Origin: Lycium barbarum
Taxonomy: Eukaryota; Streptophyta; Magnoliopsida; Solanales; Solanaceae
Length of the DNA: 64,000 nucleotides
Direction: 5' to 3'
NCBI RefSeq assembly: GCF_019175385.1
Contig: NC_083344.1
Coordinates: forward strand, 23,258,380-23,322,379
Part shown: piece after piece, positions 11,238 through 23,590 of the stretch
How the letters are laid out: each line of letters starts with the position of its first letter
How positions within the stretch are numbered: the stretch's first letter is position 1
Program-made: the position numbers and the translations under genes
Notes under the pieces: model-generated
The model's database searches: none
Told to the model about the DNA's origin: nothing
Seen by the model: only the letters and a program-made list of their open reading frames with translations

Positions 11238-12771
11238 CTTGCCTGCAAAAGAGATAGAAACGTGTTAGATTTCGTGTCAGCCCAGTTTTGTATCAATTCT
11301 AGTGTTTCAGTTAAAATAACCGAGGAAAAAACTATTTCGGATGACAAATTGTTCAGCTACAGAAAATGGTACCTGATATCGCAGGCGCCACTATAGCGGC
11401 TTACCAAACCACTGTAGCGATACCGCAATAGTGGGAATCCAACCGCCACAGCGCCCCTTGTATTTCCCTATGGACTGCCATAGCTCTCGCCTGAGATGCT
11501 ACAGTGTAGACGCTGCAGCGGTTATCAAGCCGCTGTAGCGGTCTCGTCTTCTTCGCAAAACCCCGAAATTGTTTGGAGTTTCAACTTTGATTTTTGACTC
11601 AAAAACTCATTTTATATACGGATCGGGCAGGAATCAAGAATGCATGATGTTTACAACCTATGGAAACAATTTCTAGCAACAAATAACCCCTAAATCGATG
11701 AAAATCCAACACCCCTTTTCAAAGAAAAAATTCTTTACTATGTTCAAGTTTTTGAACCTAAATCTGTGCACTAACTATGCAATACGCGATGTAAAGGTTC
11801 ATCTAACGCTAGGCAAGTTGTGTATTTCAGTTTATCAACGCCCAAAAGTTTGTAAACCAAAACCCAAAATCCTAGCTTTTGAGTTGCAAATCCGGTCATT
11901 CTAAGCATGAAAATTCAAAATTCTAGTTCTATTATCTATCTACAAGTCGACGGGAACAATTTCTTACCGTTTGTTTAAAGATCCGAAAGAGATTTGTGTG
12001 GATTGTGTGTTGCCTTTGAAGCTGCTTTTTCTTTTTTTTTAGAGTAATTTATGGTGGTGTGGTGTAGTATGAAGTGTAGGGTGTTAAGGAGACTTTTATT
12101 CTGTTAAAGAAGGAGATGGGAAGTTGTGGTATGGTAGAAGACGGAAGGGCAGTCGGTTGTTGTTAGGGGAGTGTATTGAGGAATTGGGGAAGTGGAAGGG
12201 TGATAGACCTTTATTTTTTTCTGAATCCGTGATGGCCGCTCCAGCGACTGTACGACCGCACTAGCGGTGCCGCTGCACCATTCCTTCAGACTGCTGAAGC
12301 AGTACCTTAGAATTCACAGAAAACCGATTCATTTAATTGCGACCCAAGCTTAATGCCTCACCCCTGTGTCCCCGATAGATCTACGATTGGTAGACGTTAA
12401 ATCTCTTTCACAAAACTCGATTCATTAAGTTATTACCATTTCAAATTTCCTCATTAAAAGTAGCCGAGCCATCACTAATTGTACGCTACCAGAGTTAAAT
12501 TCGCGCGTGATGATCTTTTCTAATAAGGTCTGGACGGAGGTGATAATGTAAATTTTGGTGAATAGTTAAGTTGGATGTTACTTCTTTCGTGCCTTTTATT
12601 ATTCGAGCTGATTTAAATTAATACTCCTTATTCTATGGTTGGCACAGACTTCTGCAAGATAAAGTTGTTCCTAGTCAATGTTGCTAAGTCCATTTCATGA
12701 GCTTATCTTCCCGTGCGCCTTGCCTGCCCTTGAAGTTCAAGGACAAAAAGTTGTTTAATTGGTATCTGATG
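11238..12771 (-). other. Noncoding leader side of the pseudogene-bearing element
   Basis: No credible coding frame. It holds CCGC...GCGG words at about 11380-11545 and 12230-12310 and a pyrimidine-rich acceptor-like CTCTTTTGCAG (minus strand) just upstream of the pseudogene start. The unit boundaries of this older element are not visible. 12480-12771 shows nothing recognisable. Confidence 0.4.
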
Positions 12772-13217
12772 TAATGACCCGTTTCATCATTAACGTGATT
12801 TTCGAGAAATTCGCGACCTTGACCCCTTAAAACACATTCGGTGCGTTATGCTCTTAACAGTCGCTAACTTGATCGGACCTGTCGTACGAATTATGTGTAA
12901 AATATCGGATTTGGGCCACTAGGCCCAGTTAGATCGTTGTAGCAATAGACTTTCCGCCCTATCACTTGCGCAGCAACGACAGTATGCTCCGCCGAAGCGG
13001 ATGTGTAAATTTGTTAAAAGACCGCCCCAGCAGTGAGGTTGCCGCTAAAGTGGTACTGCCTTAGCGACTACTGGACCGCCAGAGCAGTTGCCGAGCAGTT
13101 ATATCCCTATTTAAAAGCTCATTTCGAGATTTGACCCTATTCTTCCTCAAACCTTAATGTTCAGCCGCCACAGAGAGAAGATTCCAGCCCTAGAGACTTG
13201 AATGTTGGGAAAGTAAC
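12772..13217 (+). mobile_element. Fragment of another LTR-like sequence (J), split by a solo LTR
   Basis: It starts near TGTAATGACCCG and contains CCGC...GCGG words at 12945-13090, TATTTAAAAG at about 13110 as a possible TATA box, and a leader-like pyrimidine-rich tract. It continues after the solo LTR at 15742-15799 and then stops at the second family-F LTR. The identity is tentative; it is probably the same element family as the pseudogene at 9481-11237. Confidence 0.4.
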
Positions 13218-13609
13218 TGTTACACCTCGTAGTTTCGTCCGTTGAGATTCGTTAGGCGTTAGTTGTTCTAATCGCGGAAACGGGAGTTACCTTAGGATAT
13301 ATGAGATTACATGTTCCTATATTATGGTTATGGGGGTTTAAGCCCATGAAATGAGCTATGGAAAGATTTAAGAACAAACAAATAAAGGAATTGAGTTTGT
13401 GGGAACTTTGGTAAAACTTGGAAAACTTTCGGACATAATTTTGGTCCAAATTGGTGGGGGCATATCTCCTAAAATATGACGATTTTTGGTGTGTTTAATT
13501 TTTCCAAATTGAAGTTCATCAAGTCTAGTTTCCAACTCAACAAACCGCTCGCCAATGTGACGTCTGAGTAAAACGTTATGGCTATTTTACGATAGACTGT
13601 CTGAGCATA

Positions 13610-13800
13610 AAATTTCTGCGGACCATTTGACGGCCCGCAGGAATTTTGACGCCCCGCGGAAAATTCTGCGGTCCGTCAAACTGCACCACCGCAGCGTCAA
13701 ATGGTCACAGTGAACCATATTCCACTGGGCAGTTCTACGGACCATTTTGACAGTCCGTAAGAGTTTATACGGCCCGTCAAAATGGCCGCAGAATTGCCCG
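13610..13800 (+). promoter_or_regulatory. GCGG/TACGG...CCG palindrome cluster, solo LTR A
   Basis: Alternating words such as GCGGACC, GCGGCCCGC, GCGGTCCG, ACGGACC and TACGGCCCGTC in the 200 bp upstream of a TATA-like TTATATATTT. They pair with each other as well as with themselves. Confidence 0.5.
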
Positions 13801-14544
13801 ACGGGATTTTAAGTTCCACTTTATATATTTTACTTCACTTCATTTGGACATTTCATTACACCAAATCAGATCCAAAGGCTCTATAAAAACCCTCTCTTCC
13901 ACTCCATAAACTAATCCAAGCCAAAATCCAAGAGAGATTAAATATCAATAAGCAAGAATTAAGATACCCATGTGCCAGAGGTCTTGCTAGGGTTAATATA
14001 CTCCAAGAATTCTTTGGATATTGAAGCTAGGGTTTTCATATAAGTTGATAGCTTGCTCCAAAGCTCATTATTATGAGATAAAAGGTTAGTTTTCATACTT
14101 ATTTCATATTATCAAGAATGTTTATTTGTTGAACAACTTGGGTAGAAGGAAAAAGTGGAAGATGAGTTCGAAATGTAGTTTTTATGAGGGTTTTGAGTAG
14201 TAAGCTAACTTGAGTTATGATTCTTAGTATAATATGGGCATAATATTGCTATGGAAAGTAATAATGGTGCTGAAGAAGCATTATGTGAAAATGTGCTAAA
14301 ATGGGTATGAAGTTGCTAGCATAAGTTAAACACAAGGATGAATTTTGAAGGCTAAACCGAATGTGAATACTTGATTATGATATTGTGGATATTATTGTGG
14401 TCATTGGGAGTTGTTTTGTGATATAGTGGAAGTTGACGAAATAGGGGAAGTGCTGCCCAATTTTCATTAGTACATGAATTATTCTAGTTTGAATTGAAGA
14501 GTGTCATTAAGGCTTAACCATGGTATGAATCCTTCTAAATGTAG

Positions 14545-14593
14545 ATTATTCAAGCTTCAACGGTGATCGCAAAATAGTTAAGAAGTCGAAGAG
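14545..14593 (+). other. Predicted LTR leader micro-exon (49 nt), solo LTR A
   Basis: Flanked by AAATGTAG on the left and by the donor GAG|GTATGTAAGG on the right. The second intron would end at GCCGGCAG, 15290. Predicted from sequence only. Confidence 0.45.
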
Positions 14594-15736
14594 GTATGTA
14601 AGGCTAACCCTTCTTTCATTAAGGCATGGTCCCCTTGCTATATGTATCCTTTCATGAGTTCCATAATGTCTTCCAAATGACTCTATCTCTAAGATTTCCA
14701 ATGCTTATGATTCGCGATACGTTCACGATTCTATTGCCTCTTTTATATGATAGTTGATCCTCTAAGGATAAATATAACGAAAATGATGATGTCAATGATG
14801 ACGATGATACTCATGAACTCCTATGTATACGGATTTAAGTACGTATGACTATTATGTAACACCGAGCTTAGATGGTCGGGTATGATACCGATCGCGCGTA
14901 CACCACTGCAGTTGGGTACGGATAACACTGAGCCTTGGTAGGACCAGGTATGTATGACACCGAGCCTTGTCATGGCCGGGTATCTGAAACCACCGATCCT
15001 TCATGGTCGATTATGTTATGGATACGAATACGTATATGAATATGGATACGAATATGGATATATGTATATGCATATATGTATGTACATGAGCACGCATTAG
15101 AAATGGAAGGTCCCTATGAAAGACAAGTAAGTAATTACGATGATGGCTACTATTCCCCGAATCTCCCATCTTATGCTATTTCTTATGCTGTCTCTTATGC
15201 TCCTCTTATGATATTTATTATGCTTTGCATACTCAGTACATTATTTGTACTGACGTCCTTTTGTTTGTGGACGCTGCGTGATGCCGGCAGGTGGACATGG
15301 AGACAGGCTTGATCCGTAGATTCTTATTCAGGGACTACATAGAGGAGCTCCATTTCTTCCAGAGCTACAACTTTTGGTATTTATTCTTTTGTGTACATAC
15401 CTATGGGCATGGCGGGGTCCTGTCCTGTGTATATGATGTGACACACTCTTCTTAGAGGCTCGTAGACAATTGTGTATGGTTAGATGTCTTGTGGCCTTGT
15501 CAGCTTGTATTTTGTGTATCATTTGATAGCCTCGTCGGCTTGTATAAATGGATATGGGAATTGTTATTGATGATGATATAAATGTGTTGTTGCCCAACGA
15601 GATTAGCACTATTGATGCATATAAATTATGAGTAAGCCATGTGGATCACCTAGATGTGAATATAAGAGTACAATAAGAGGTGTCCGGGTGGGTTAGCACC
15701 GGGTACCCGTCATGGCCCTCGTGTTGGGTCATGACA

Positions 15737-15799
15737 GTAACTTCTTTAAATACCTCATTTCATCTTCTTGTAATTCCCTCTTTCTTCTTACACCATTTA
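15737..15799 (+). other. Target duplication GTAAC plus remainder of fragment J
   Basis: The first five bases are the right copy of the solo LTR duplication. The rest joins the sequence left of 13218 if the LTR is removed. Pyrimidine-rich, no gene. Confidence 0.6.
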
Positions 15800-18174
15800 T
15801 GATTATGGTAAAGGATTAAATGAGGGTTGGGTAAAAGTAGTAATGTTGTGAGACCGTTGGGTAAAAGTGGTAATGTTGACCTAGAGTAATCAGTAACTCA
15901 AGGATGGCTTATTTATTGCAAGAATTAGATTAATAACTAGTTTTAAGCCCAAATCCTTTTTGTTTCTCAAATGGGTAAACTTGTTAGATGCTATTAATGA
16001 TGAATGTGAATTAGTGAGGTAAGTTTGACTTAGGAAACCTTGATTTCCATAAAAGAGGTGAAGTATCAATAAATCTAGAATCAAGAATGACAATTTGAGA
16101 AATGACAATTTTACTCTTATGGCCCCAAATTTCCTAAATTGTTGCTTACTTGAATATATCCATCATTCCTAGACCTCTGGGATCTACAATTTCCCTACAA
16201 AGATGGAAGATGGAATCCAAGTGGATGTTCGCGCACCTGTTCAGCCTTGGGGTAGGTTAGGGCTTCCCTCTCTTGGTAGACTCCGATTAGACTTTTATAT
16301 ACGAATGTTAGATGAAATAGAGAATGAATGTATGGGATTGCGGAGATTGGGATGGATGATTAGATTGATAACGTATAAGAAGTAGAGGTTATTATGTAGC
16401 ACTAATATAGTTGTGGTTTTATGATTACCTTATGGTGAGACTTCGATTAGCGAAGCATATATTTAGATAATATTGTCGAAGACTGCATGTAAACCTTCGG
16501 GTATGAAGTTGGGTTGGACGTTGTCTTAGGTTGAGCCTTTTTGTATGATTTGGGGGCTAGCCACCCCGTTGTGTTGTTGACTTGTCTTGATCTGTTTACT
16601 TATTGGCTCGTTGCTACTTTGAGACATTGGGTAATTGTGTCTAGTGATATATCATGACTATGATATTGCGTTACTTTACTTGATTGATATATAGATGAGA
16701 TTGTGATTTCATTGTGGCTTATTGTGTAGCCTTATTACTGATATTACACGGGTGTTATTGCTTGGGAATGAACTAGTTTTTGATATTACATTGCATCGTA
16801 TTCATACTGATTTCCATGATTCATTGATATTGCATGGTTATAGTACTGATGATGGTAAGTGAGAGAGTGTAGCCTATGAGGTTTCTGTCGGAGAGTGTGA
16901 AAGAAAGATGAGAGTCCGTGATCCAAGCTCATTTACCGGAGCGGACTGAGTGTACGTTGCTCGAGGTTTCTTACCGAGAATGAATGAGTGTATGATGCTC
17001 GAGGTTTCTTCCAGGGATCGAGAGAGTTCTCGTGTTCCGAGGTCATTTTTTGAAGCGAGTGGTACATGGACTTCACGGGTCCTCCATGGGTTGTGCTTCT
17101 GAGATGTGATGTTCCATTGTCGGAGTACATGTGTACGGTGCATATGCATTTCATTCATCATACATACATTATTGCATTACATTGTACCTTTTGGTTTCCT
17201 GTGATATTGTTGTGATATAAGTGTGATGTACTAGTTCGGATTGGTTGTACTGAGACTTGGCACAGTTGGGTTTAGATTCTATAACATAGGTGATGACTTG
17301 TTGTGATATGATTGTGATGTACTGATTCAGATTGGCTATAGTTAGGATTAGTTGCTATAACTCTAGGCTGAGATCTTGGATTGGGAAAACGTGGTTGTAG
17401 GTGACCTTGATATGAATGTGTATGATTTGCTAGGTTGGGTGAGTAATGAATACTAGAACGACGAGAGAACTTTCCTTAAAAACAAGAGTGAGTGTTGTAA
17501 AGATAGTTGACTGGTGATTCTTGAGCATAATTGTCTATTGTATTTTAAATGGTCTATAAGGTGTGTGGTAATGTAGTTAAGAAAATAGATCCCTAAGGAA
17601 GAGTTAATGGGAATAAGAACCTTATAATTGTTGAGACGAGCGGTAGGTGATATGTACTGTTGACTTAGTTTCCCCTACCATGCTTAATTGTGAATTCTAT
17701 TAGCGTTATGTTATTCTAACCATTGTCATCCTATGATGCTTACCAATACTAGTGTTGTACTGATACTACTCTTTCTACATTCATTTTGGGGTGTAGAGTC
17801 TTTCAGGATATTGATTGAGTGGAGTTTCTAGAAGATGCACCGTGCCTATCTTGAAGGCCTCCATCATTCTCATTCCTAGATAGAGGTTGAGTCCTTAAAT
17901 TCAATATTGTATTTAGTCTTCGATCTTAGTCACTCTTGTACTAGTGTAGACCAGGTCATGGGAAAGAGGTCGGATTTTTACTAAATTGGTGTAAACATTT
18001 CAAATATTTTATTTATATATATTGGTTTGATTTTCGCATTTTGATTATGTTATATTTGAAGGTTAATGAATCTCATTCTTTTCTGGCAAATGATTTTTTT
18101 TGTTTTGGGTTAAGGATTCACCAACTGAGGTGGGAATGGTAGATGCCCGCGCGATCCTAAAATGTGTCGTGACA
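15800..18174 (+). mobile_element. Family-F LTR, copy 2
   Basis: About 2.38 kb, starting TGATTATGGTAAAG and ending GTGTCGTGACA, collinear with 3115-5494 apart from small differences (a short duplication of GGGTAAAAGT near 15830-15870). The left flank (ATTTA) and right flank (TAAGA) do not match, and neither purine tract nor primer site adjoins. It is thus a rearranged or truncated insertion, lying at the left edge of the tandem array. Confidence 0.8.
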
Positions 18175-20014
18175 TAAGAGTTACAGTTTAAGAAAAAGGG
18201 CTCCCCCAAATCTCTTTGTTTTGACTCATTCGCGTCGTTCTCCGCTACAACATGACCAAGGATTACGATGAAGCCACAACCGCCCTCGAAAATAGATATC
18301 AGATAGTGAACTAGGTCAACTCTTAATTACTTCTGCTCGATGATTTTATATCTAGTACTACATGAGTGACATTCCTTTTTGGTTCAAGGTTTTTTTATTT
18401 ATGGGGCTTACTATTAAAGTAGTTCTAGAGGTGGATTCATAGGTTCTAGGACAATGACATCAAGGTTTATTAATTTAATTCTTAAAAATATTTAAAGGTT
18501 TTTAGGATGGAGTAAAAAGGATAACAATCCCGGAATAAACTAAACATGCGCTACTCGATCGACATACTCGTGCAATGCATGTGCTGATAAACTAGTTGAA
18601 AATATTTTCTCATGTCGTCCCTTGTGTTAATGAAGAAATGTGATAAGTGAGGATTCATGTAATCATTTTCAATTTGTTTGGGATTGAGCCATAGACATTT
18701 TTATCATCAACATCATCGTGATTAGTTCATTTTAATTTAGGCGTCTTATTTTCCTTTTAAGTTCTTTGTAAAGAAATTAATGTTCGATATTTAGTAAAAT
18801 TTTCAATGCAATATTTTTCACTTTATATTCCTACCTTGTAAATGACATGGTAAAGATTAGGAGATTCGAGACTCAATTTAAATACATTATGAAAATCTCT
18901 AATTTTAGATCATAATTTTCTCTCTTTCCTTTGCTTTATAGCAATCACTCATTCTCTGTCATTTTTTGTGTCTTGAATCCCCACATTATCCATCTAGAAA
19001 GAAGCCATCTTTCTAAGTTGAAGCAAGTAAGAATGTCGTCAGAGAAAAATGAAACACCACCTCCACTTTGATTTCCAAGACCTTTGGCCAACATTTAATC
19101 TACAGGTAGTATTGATAATCCTATAATCATGCATGACCATGATCAGGGCAAAGCTGGTGACATGACTTCTCCTAGTAAGAGGTGCAGTTTCAGAAAAGGG
19201 CTCCCCAGATCTCTTTGCTTTCAGCCATTCTTGACGTTCACTACGACCACACGACCAAAGTTTATGATAAAGCCTCGGCCGCCCTCGAAAACAGAGATCA
19301 TATTGTGAGCTAGCAAGCGTCTTAATTACTTTTGATCGATGATTTTATATCTAGTACTACATGGTGACATTTCTTTTGGTTCAAGGTTTCTTGATTTGTG
19401 GGGCTTACTATTAAAATAGTTCTAGAGGGGAATCCATAAAAGGTTTATTAATTTATTTCTTACAAAAATTTAAGGGTTTTTTGGTTGGATAATAAGGTTA
19501 AAAATCCCAGGGTAAAATAATGTGTTACTCGATCGACATACACGTGTAATGCATGTGCCGAGAAACTAGTTAAAAATATTAGCTCATGTCATCCCTTGTG
19601 CTAATGAAGAAATGTTAAAAGTGTGGATTCATGTAGTCAATTTAAATTTATTAGGGATTGAGGCATAGACATTGTTATCATCAACATCATCGTGATTAGT
19701 TCCTTTTAATTAAGGTGTCTTATTTTCTTTTTAAGTTGTTTGTAAAGAATGTCATGTTCGATTTTTAGTAAAATTTTCATTACAATATTTTTTAAATTTT
19801 ATATGCTTACCTTGTAAATTACATGGTAAAGATTACGAGATTAAAGATGCAATTTGATTATATTATGAAAATCTCTAATTTTAGATCATACTATCTCTAT
19901 TTCCTTCTTTCAGTTGATTTAGAGGTATCACTCATTCTCTGTCACTTATTGTGTATTGAATCCCCATATTATCCATCTAAAAAGAAGCCATTTTTTAGGC
20001 AAAAGGAAGTAAGA

Positions 20015-20113
20015 ATGTCGTCAGAGAAAAATGAAATACCACCTCCACCTGGATTTTCAAGACCTTTGGCCAATATTTCACCTACAACCAGAATTGATGA
20101 TCCTATATCATGA
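20015..20113 (+). pseudogene. Exon-like fragment in array unit (unidentified protein)
   Basis: ATG followed by SSEKNEIPPPPGFSRPLANI, then a short acidic stretch and an early stop. In the sister units the same frame continues through MHDHD and GDMTFPG to a GTAAG that could be a splice donor. I do not recognise the protein. Related frames in the neighbouring units show different stops, so the copies are decaying independently. Confidence 0.4.
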
Positions 20114-21003
20114 TCAGGGCAAAGCTAGTGACATGACTTTCCTGGTAAGACGTATAGTTTAATAAAAGCTCCCCCAGATCTCTTAATTCCAACCCATTAT
20201 TGTCGTTCTCCACGACCACAGGACTAAGGTGTGCGATGAAGCCACGACCGCCTTCGAAAATAGAGATCTAATGGTGATCTATCTAGACTCTTAATTACTT
20301 TTTCTCAATGATTTTACATCTAGTACTACATGAGTGACATTCCTTTTCAGTTAAAGGTTTCTTGATTTGTGAGGCTTACTCTAAAACTAGTTCTAGAGGC
20401 GGATTCATAGTTTCTAGGAGAACGACCTCAGGGTTTCTTAATTTAATTCTTATACATATTTAAGGTTTTTTTTTTTGGTTGGAGTTATAAGGATAATAAT
20501 CCCGGGATAAACTAACCATGTGCTACTCGATCGACATACACGTGCTGACAAACTAGTTAAAAATATTTGCTCATGTCGTCCCTTGTGTTAATAAAGATAT
20601 GTGATAAATGAGGATTCATGTAATCATTTTCAATTTTTTTGGGATTGAGGCATAGACATTGTTATCATCAACATCATTGTGATCAGTTCATTTTAATTTG
20701 GGTGTCTTATTATATTTTTAAGTTGTTTGTAAAGAATATCATGTTCTATATTTAGTAAAATTTTCAGTACAGTATTTTTTTCATTTTATATACTTACCCT
20801 GTAAATGACATGGTAAAGATTACGAGATTCAAGACGTAATTTGATTATATTATGACAATCTCTAATTTTAGATCATAATTTTCTCTCTTTCCTTCTTTCC
20901 TTTGCTTCAGAGATATCACTCTTTCGTTGTCATTTTTTGTGTCTTTAATCCCCATATTATCCATCTAGAAACAAGCCATTTTTTTAAATTGAAGGAAGTA
21001 AGA

Positions 21004-21297
21004 ATGCCGTCACAGAAAAATGACATACCACCTCTCCTTGGATTTCTAAGACCTCTGGCCAACATTTCACCTACTGACAGTTTTGATGATTCTATAATCA
21101 TGCATGATCATGATCTGAGCAAAGTTGGTGACATGACTTTTCCTGGTAAGATGTACAGTTTCAAAAAAAGGGCTCCCCAGATCTTTTTGCTTCCACCCAT
21201 TTGCGCCGTTCTCTGTGACCACATGACCAAGGTTTATGATGAAGCCGCGGCCGCCTTTGAAAACAGAGATCAGATGGTGATCTGGCTAGCCTCTTAA
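21004..21297 (+). pseudogene. Longest exon-like ORF of the array (97 codons, unidentified)
   Basis: Starts MPSQKNDIPPLLGF and includes RPLANISPT, an acidic/histidine stretch MHDHD, GDMTFPG, a basic KKRAP segment and a C-terminal KVYDEAAAAFENRDQMV. The C-terminal words are kept in other units in one frame (YDEATTALENR, YDKASAALENR), which suggests a once coding exon. The stop falls at the same place in each unit, right after a GTGA/GTGAGC that may be a splice donor. No promoter or full gene is visible. The function is unknown. Confidence 0.4.
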
Positions 21298-22436
21298 TTA
21301 CTTTTGCTCAATGATTTAATATCTAGTACTACATGAGTGACATTTCTTTTCGGTTCAAGTTTTCTTTATTTGTGGGGCTTACTATTAAAGTAGTTCTAGA
21401 GGTGGATTCGTAGTTTCTAGGAGAACGACCTCAAGGTTTCTTAATTTAATTCATATAGATAGTCAAGGGTTTTTTGGTTGGTGTTATAAGGATAACAATC
21501 CCGGGATAAACTAACCATGTGCTACTCGATCGGCATACACGTGTAATGTACGTACCGACAAACTTGTTAAAAATATTCTCTCATGTCATCCCTTGTGTTA
21601 ATGAAGAAATGTGATAAATGAGGATTCATGTAATCAATTTCAATTTTTTTGGGATTGAGGCATACACATTGTTATCATCAACATCGTCGTGATTAGTTCA
21701 TTTTACTTTGGATGTCTTATTTTCTTTTAAGTTGTTTATAAAGAATGTCATGTTTGATATTTAAAAAAATTTCATTACAATTTTTTTTTCATTTGATATA
21801 CTTACCTTGTAAATGACATGGTAAAGATTACGAGATTCAAGACGCAATTTGATTATATTATGAAATTCTCTAAGTTTAGATCATAATTTTCTCTTTTCTT
21901 TCTTTCTTTTACTCTTGAGATATCACTCGTTCTGTGTCATTTTTTGTGTCTTGAATCTCCACATTATCCATCTAGAAAGAAGCCATTTTTTTAAGGTGAA
22001 GGAAGTAAGAACGTCATCATAGAAAAATGATATACCACCTCTACCTTGATTTCTAAGACCTTTGCCCAACATTTCACATACTGGCAGTATTGATGATCCT
22101 ATAATCATGCATGATCATGATCAGGGTAAAGCTGGTGACAGGACTTTTCCTGATAAGATGCGCAGTTTAAGAAAAAGGTCTCCCCCAGATCTCTTTGTTT
22201 CGACTCATTCGCGTCGTTCTCCTCGGTAACACGATCAAGCTTTACGATAAAGCCACCACCGCCCTCGAAAATAGATATCAGGTGGCGATCTAGCTCGACT
22301 CTTAATTACATTTCTCGATGATATTATATCTAGTACTACATGAGTGACATTCCATTTTGGTTCAACGTTTCTTGAATTGTGGAGCTTACTATTAAAGTAG
22401 TTCTAAAGGCAGATTCATAGGTTCTAGGACAGCAAC

Positions 22437-23168
22437 TGTCACGACCCAATTTACGGTTCGTGCGAGCACCTACCTTATCTCGCCTGGTAGGCAAACCGTT
22501 ACAAACCATCCCGTTAATAAAGTCATTTGTAAGGTAAATACAATAGATTATAATAGATAATAAGCGGGATACATCATGACACTCTTTATTAATTTAGAAA
22601 ATCACACTTTCCCAAGATCTTGTCTACAATTCCGAGGGCACTTGGAATGAGATATACAGAAGTTGTAGCAAGATATTCACCACTTCAGCCAACGCAACCT
22701 TCAAGCAACAACCTGAAACATATCTTTACCCCAAAAGGAAAGTAGCAGAAGTAGAATCAGTACAGCACAGGTACTGGTAAGCATCATAGACCGACCAAGC
22801 TTAATTCACGTAATACAATACAGAATCACGCGAGATAAACAGATAAGTACAGTCGTGCACACCTTTATAAATCCTATCCATAGATCACGATCACGACATA
22901 AGCCTACCCAGATCCCTCTACCTGTATCACAACAAGGTAACAATGAAAATAAAGACTAGCAAACAACAGTCAGTCTCAACTCAAGAAAGGCTCCTAGACC
23001 ACCTAACTCTCAAAGATTAATGAATAAGAAACAACAAACCTTCATGAAAACCCATCCTAAGTTGAACCACTATACCTTACCTTCCGATCAACGATTAGAC
23101 GGACTCGAAATTAGGGAAGTGGACACAACAGTAAGCGACCCAACATGAACATGAACAATAATCCCTCA
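22437..23168 (-). mobile_element. Family-F LTR fragment, minus strand
   Basis: It starts TGTCACGACCC (the inverted LTR end) and matches the reverse complement of the 3' third of the family-F LTRs, including the inverted CAGTAC...GTACTG hairpin near 22765. Its remaining part would lie beyond E3, which is inserted at 23169, and is outside the window. The left flank is GCAAC, inside the tandem array. Confidence 0.7.
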
Positions 23169-23504
23169 TGTTACACATCGTAAATTTCTGCATCGATTGC
23201 GTCGTAAGCAAACTAATGTATGTCTAGAGAAGCTATGATACCCCTATAAGGTTAAGGAAGAATTTTAACAAGTGTTAAACAAGTATTTAAACGTTCTGAG
23301 ATCAAGCGAATCGAAGAAATTAAGTTTGTCGAAACTTTGGAAATAATTGGCAGATTTCTTGACTGGATTTTTGGTCCAAGTTGAGGGACATATATCTCTT
23401 AGAATATGAGGAGTTATGGAATGCATAGCCTATGAAAATTAAAGTTCAGGAAGTTATCTTTCCAATGCAATTTATAGATCGCAAATCTGAGAAATACAGT
23501 GAAC

Positions 23505-23590
23505 GTTACGGTCTGTATAAAGTTTTACGATTCAAATTATGGACCGTAATTTGAATTACGGCCAGTAATTGTGGCCGCAAAAATTGAGGC
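23505..23590 (+). promoter_or_regulatory. TACGG...CCGTA words in E3 LTR
   Basis: Degenerate palindromes (TACGGTCTGTA, ATGGACCGTA, TACGGCCAGTA) about 60-130 bp upstream of an AT-rich, TATA-like region. Confidence 0.4.

Larger units (their letters stand above)
13218..15736 (+). mobile_element. Solo LTR, family A (2519 bp)
   Basis: It starts TGTTACACCTCG and ends GGGTCATGACA, with a perfect target duplication GTAAC (13213-13217, 15737-15741). No primer site or purine tract is adjacent, so the internal part was lost by LTR-LTR recombination. It contains the palindrome cluster (about 13615-13800), TTATATATTT TATA box (about 13822), donor AAAG|GTTAGT (14084/14085), micro-exon 14545-14593, and the branch/hairpin/acceptor module ending at 15290. 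Confidence 0.95.
18175..22436 (+). repeat. Tandem array of about 1-kb units with exon-like pieces, about 4.3 copies
   Basis: The landmark CTCCCC(C)AGATC recurs at about 18201, 19201, 20169, 21173 and 22180, spacing 968-1007 bp. A start-codon block (ATGTCGTCAGAGAAAAATGA or close variants) recurs at about 19032, 20015, 21004 and 22010. Each unit also has the word ACTCGATCGACATACACGTG. Units are clearly diverged, so the duplications are old. Both ends of the array are cut by family-F LTRs. It contains no LTR, primer site or transposase motif, so it may be the only non-retroelement DNA in the window. Confidence 0.85.

Noticed and set aside
3115..18174. F1 to F2 as one intact 15-kb LTR element
   Set aside because: No purine tract before F2, no gag-pol of its own in between, and the outer flanks do not match.
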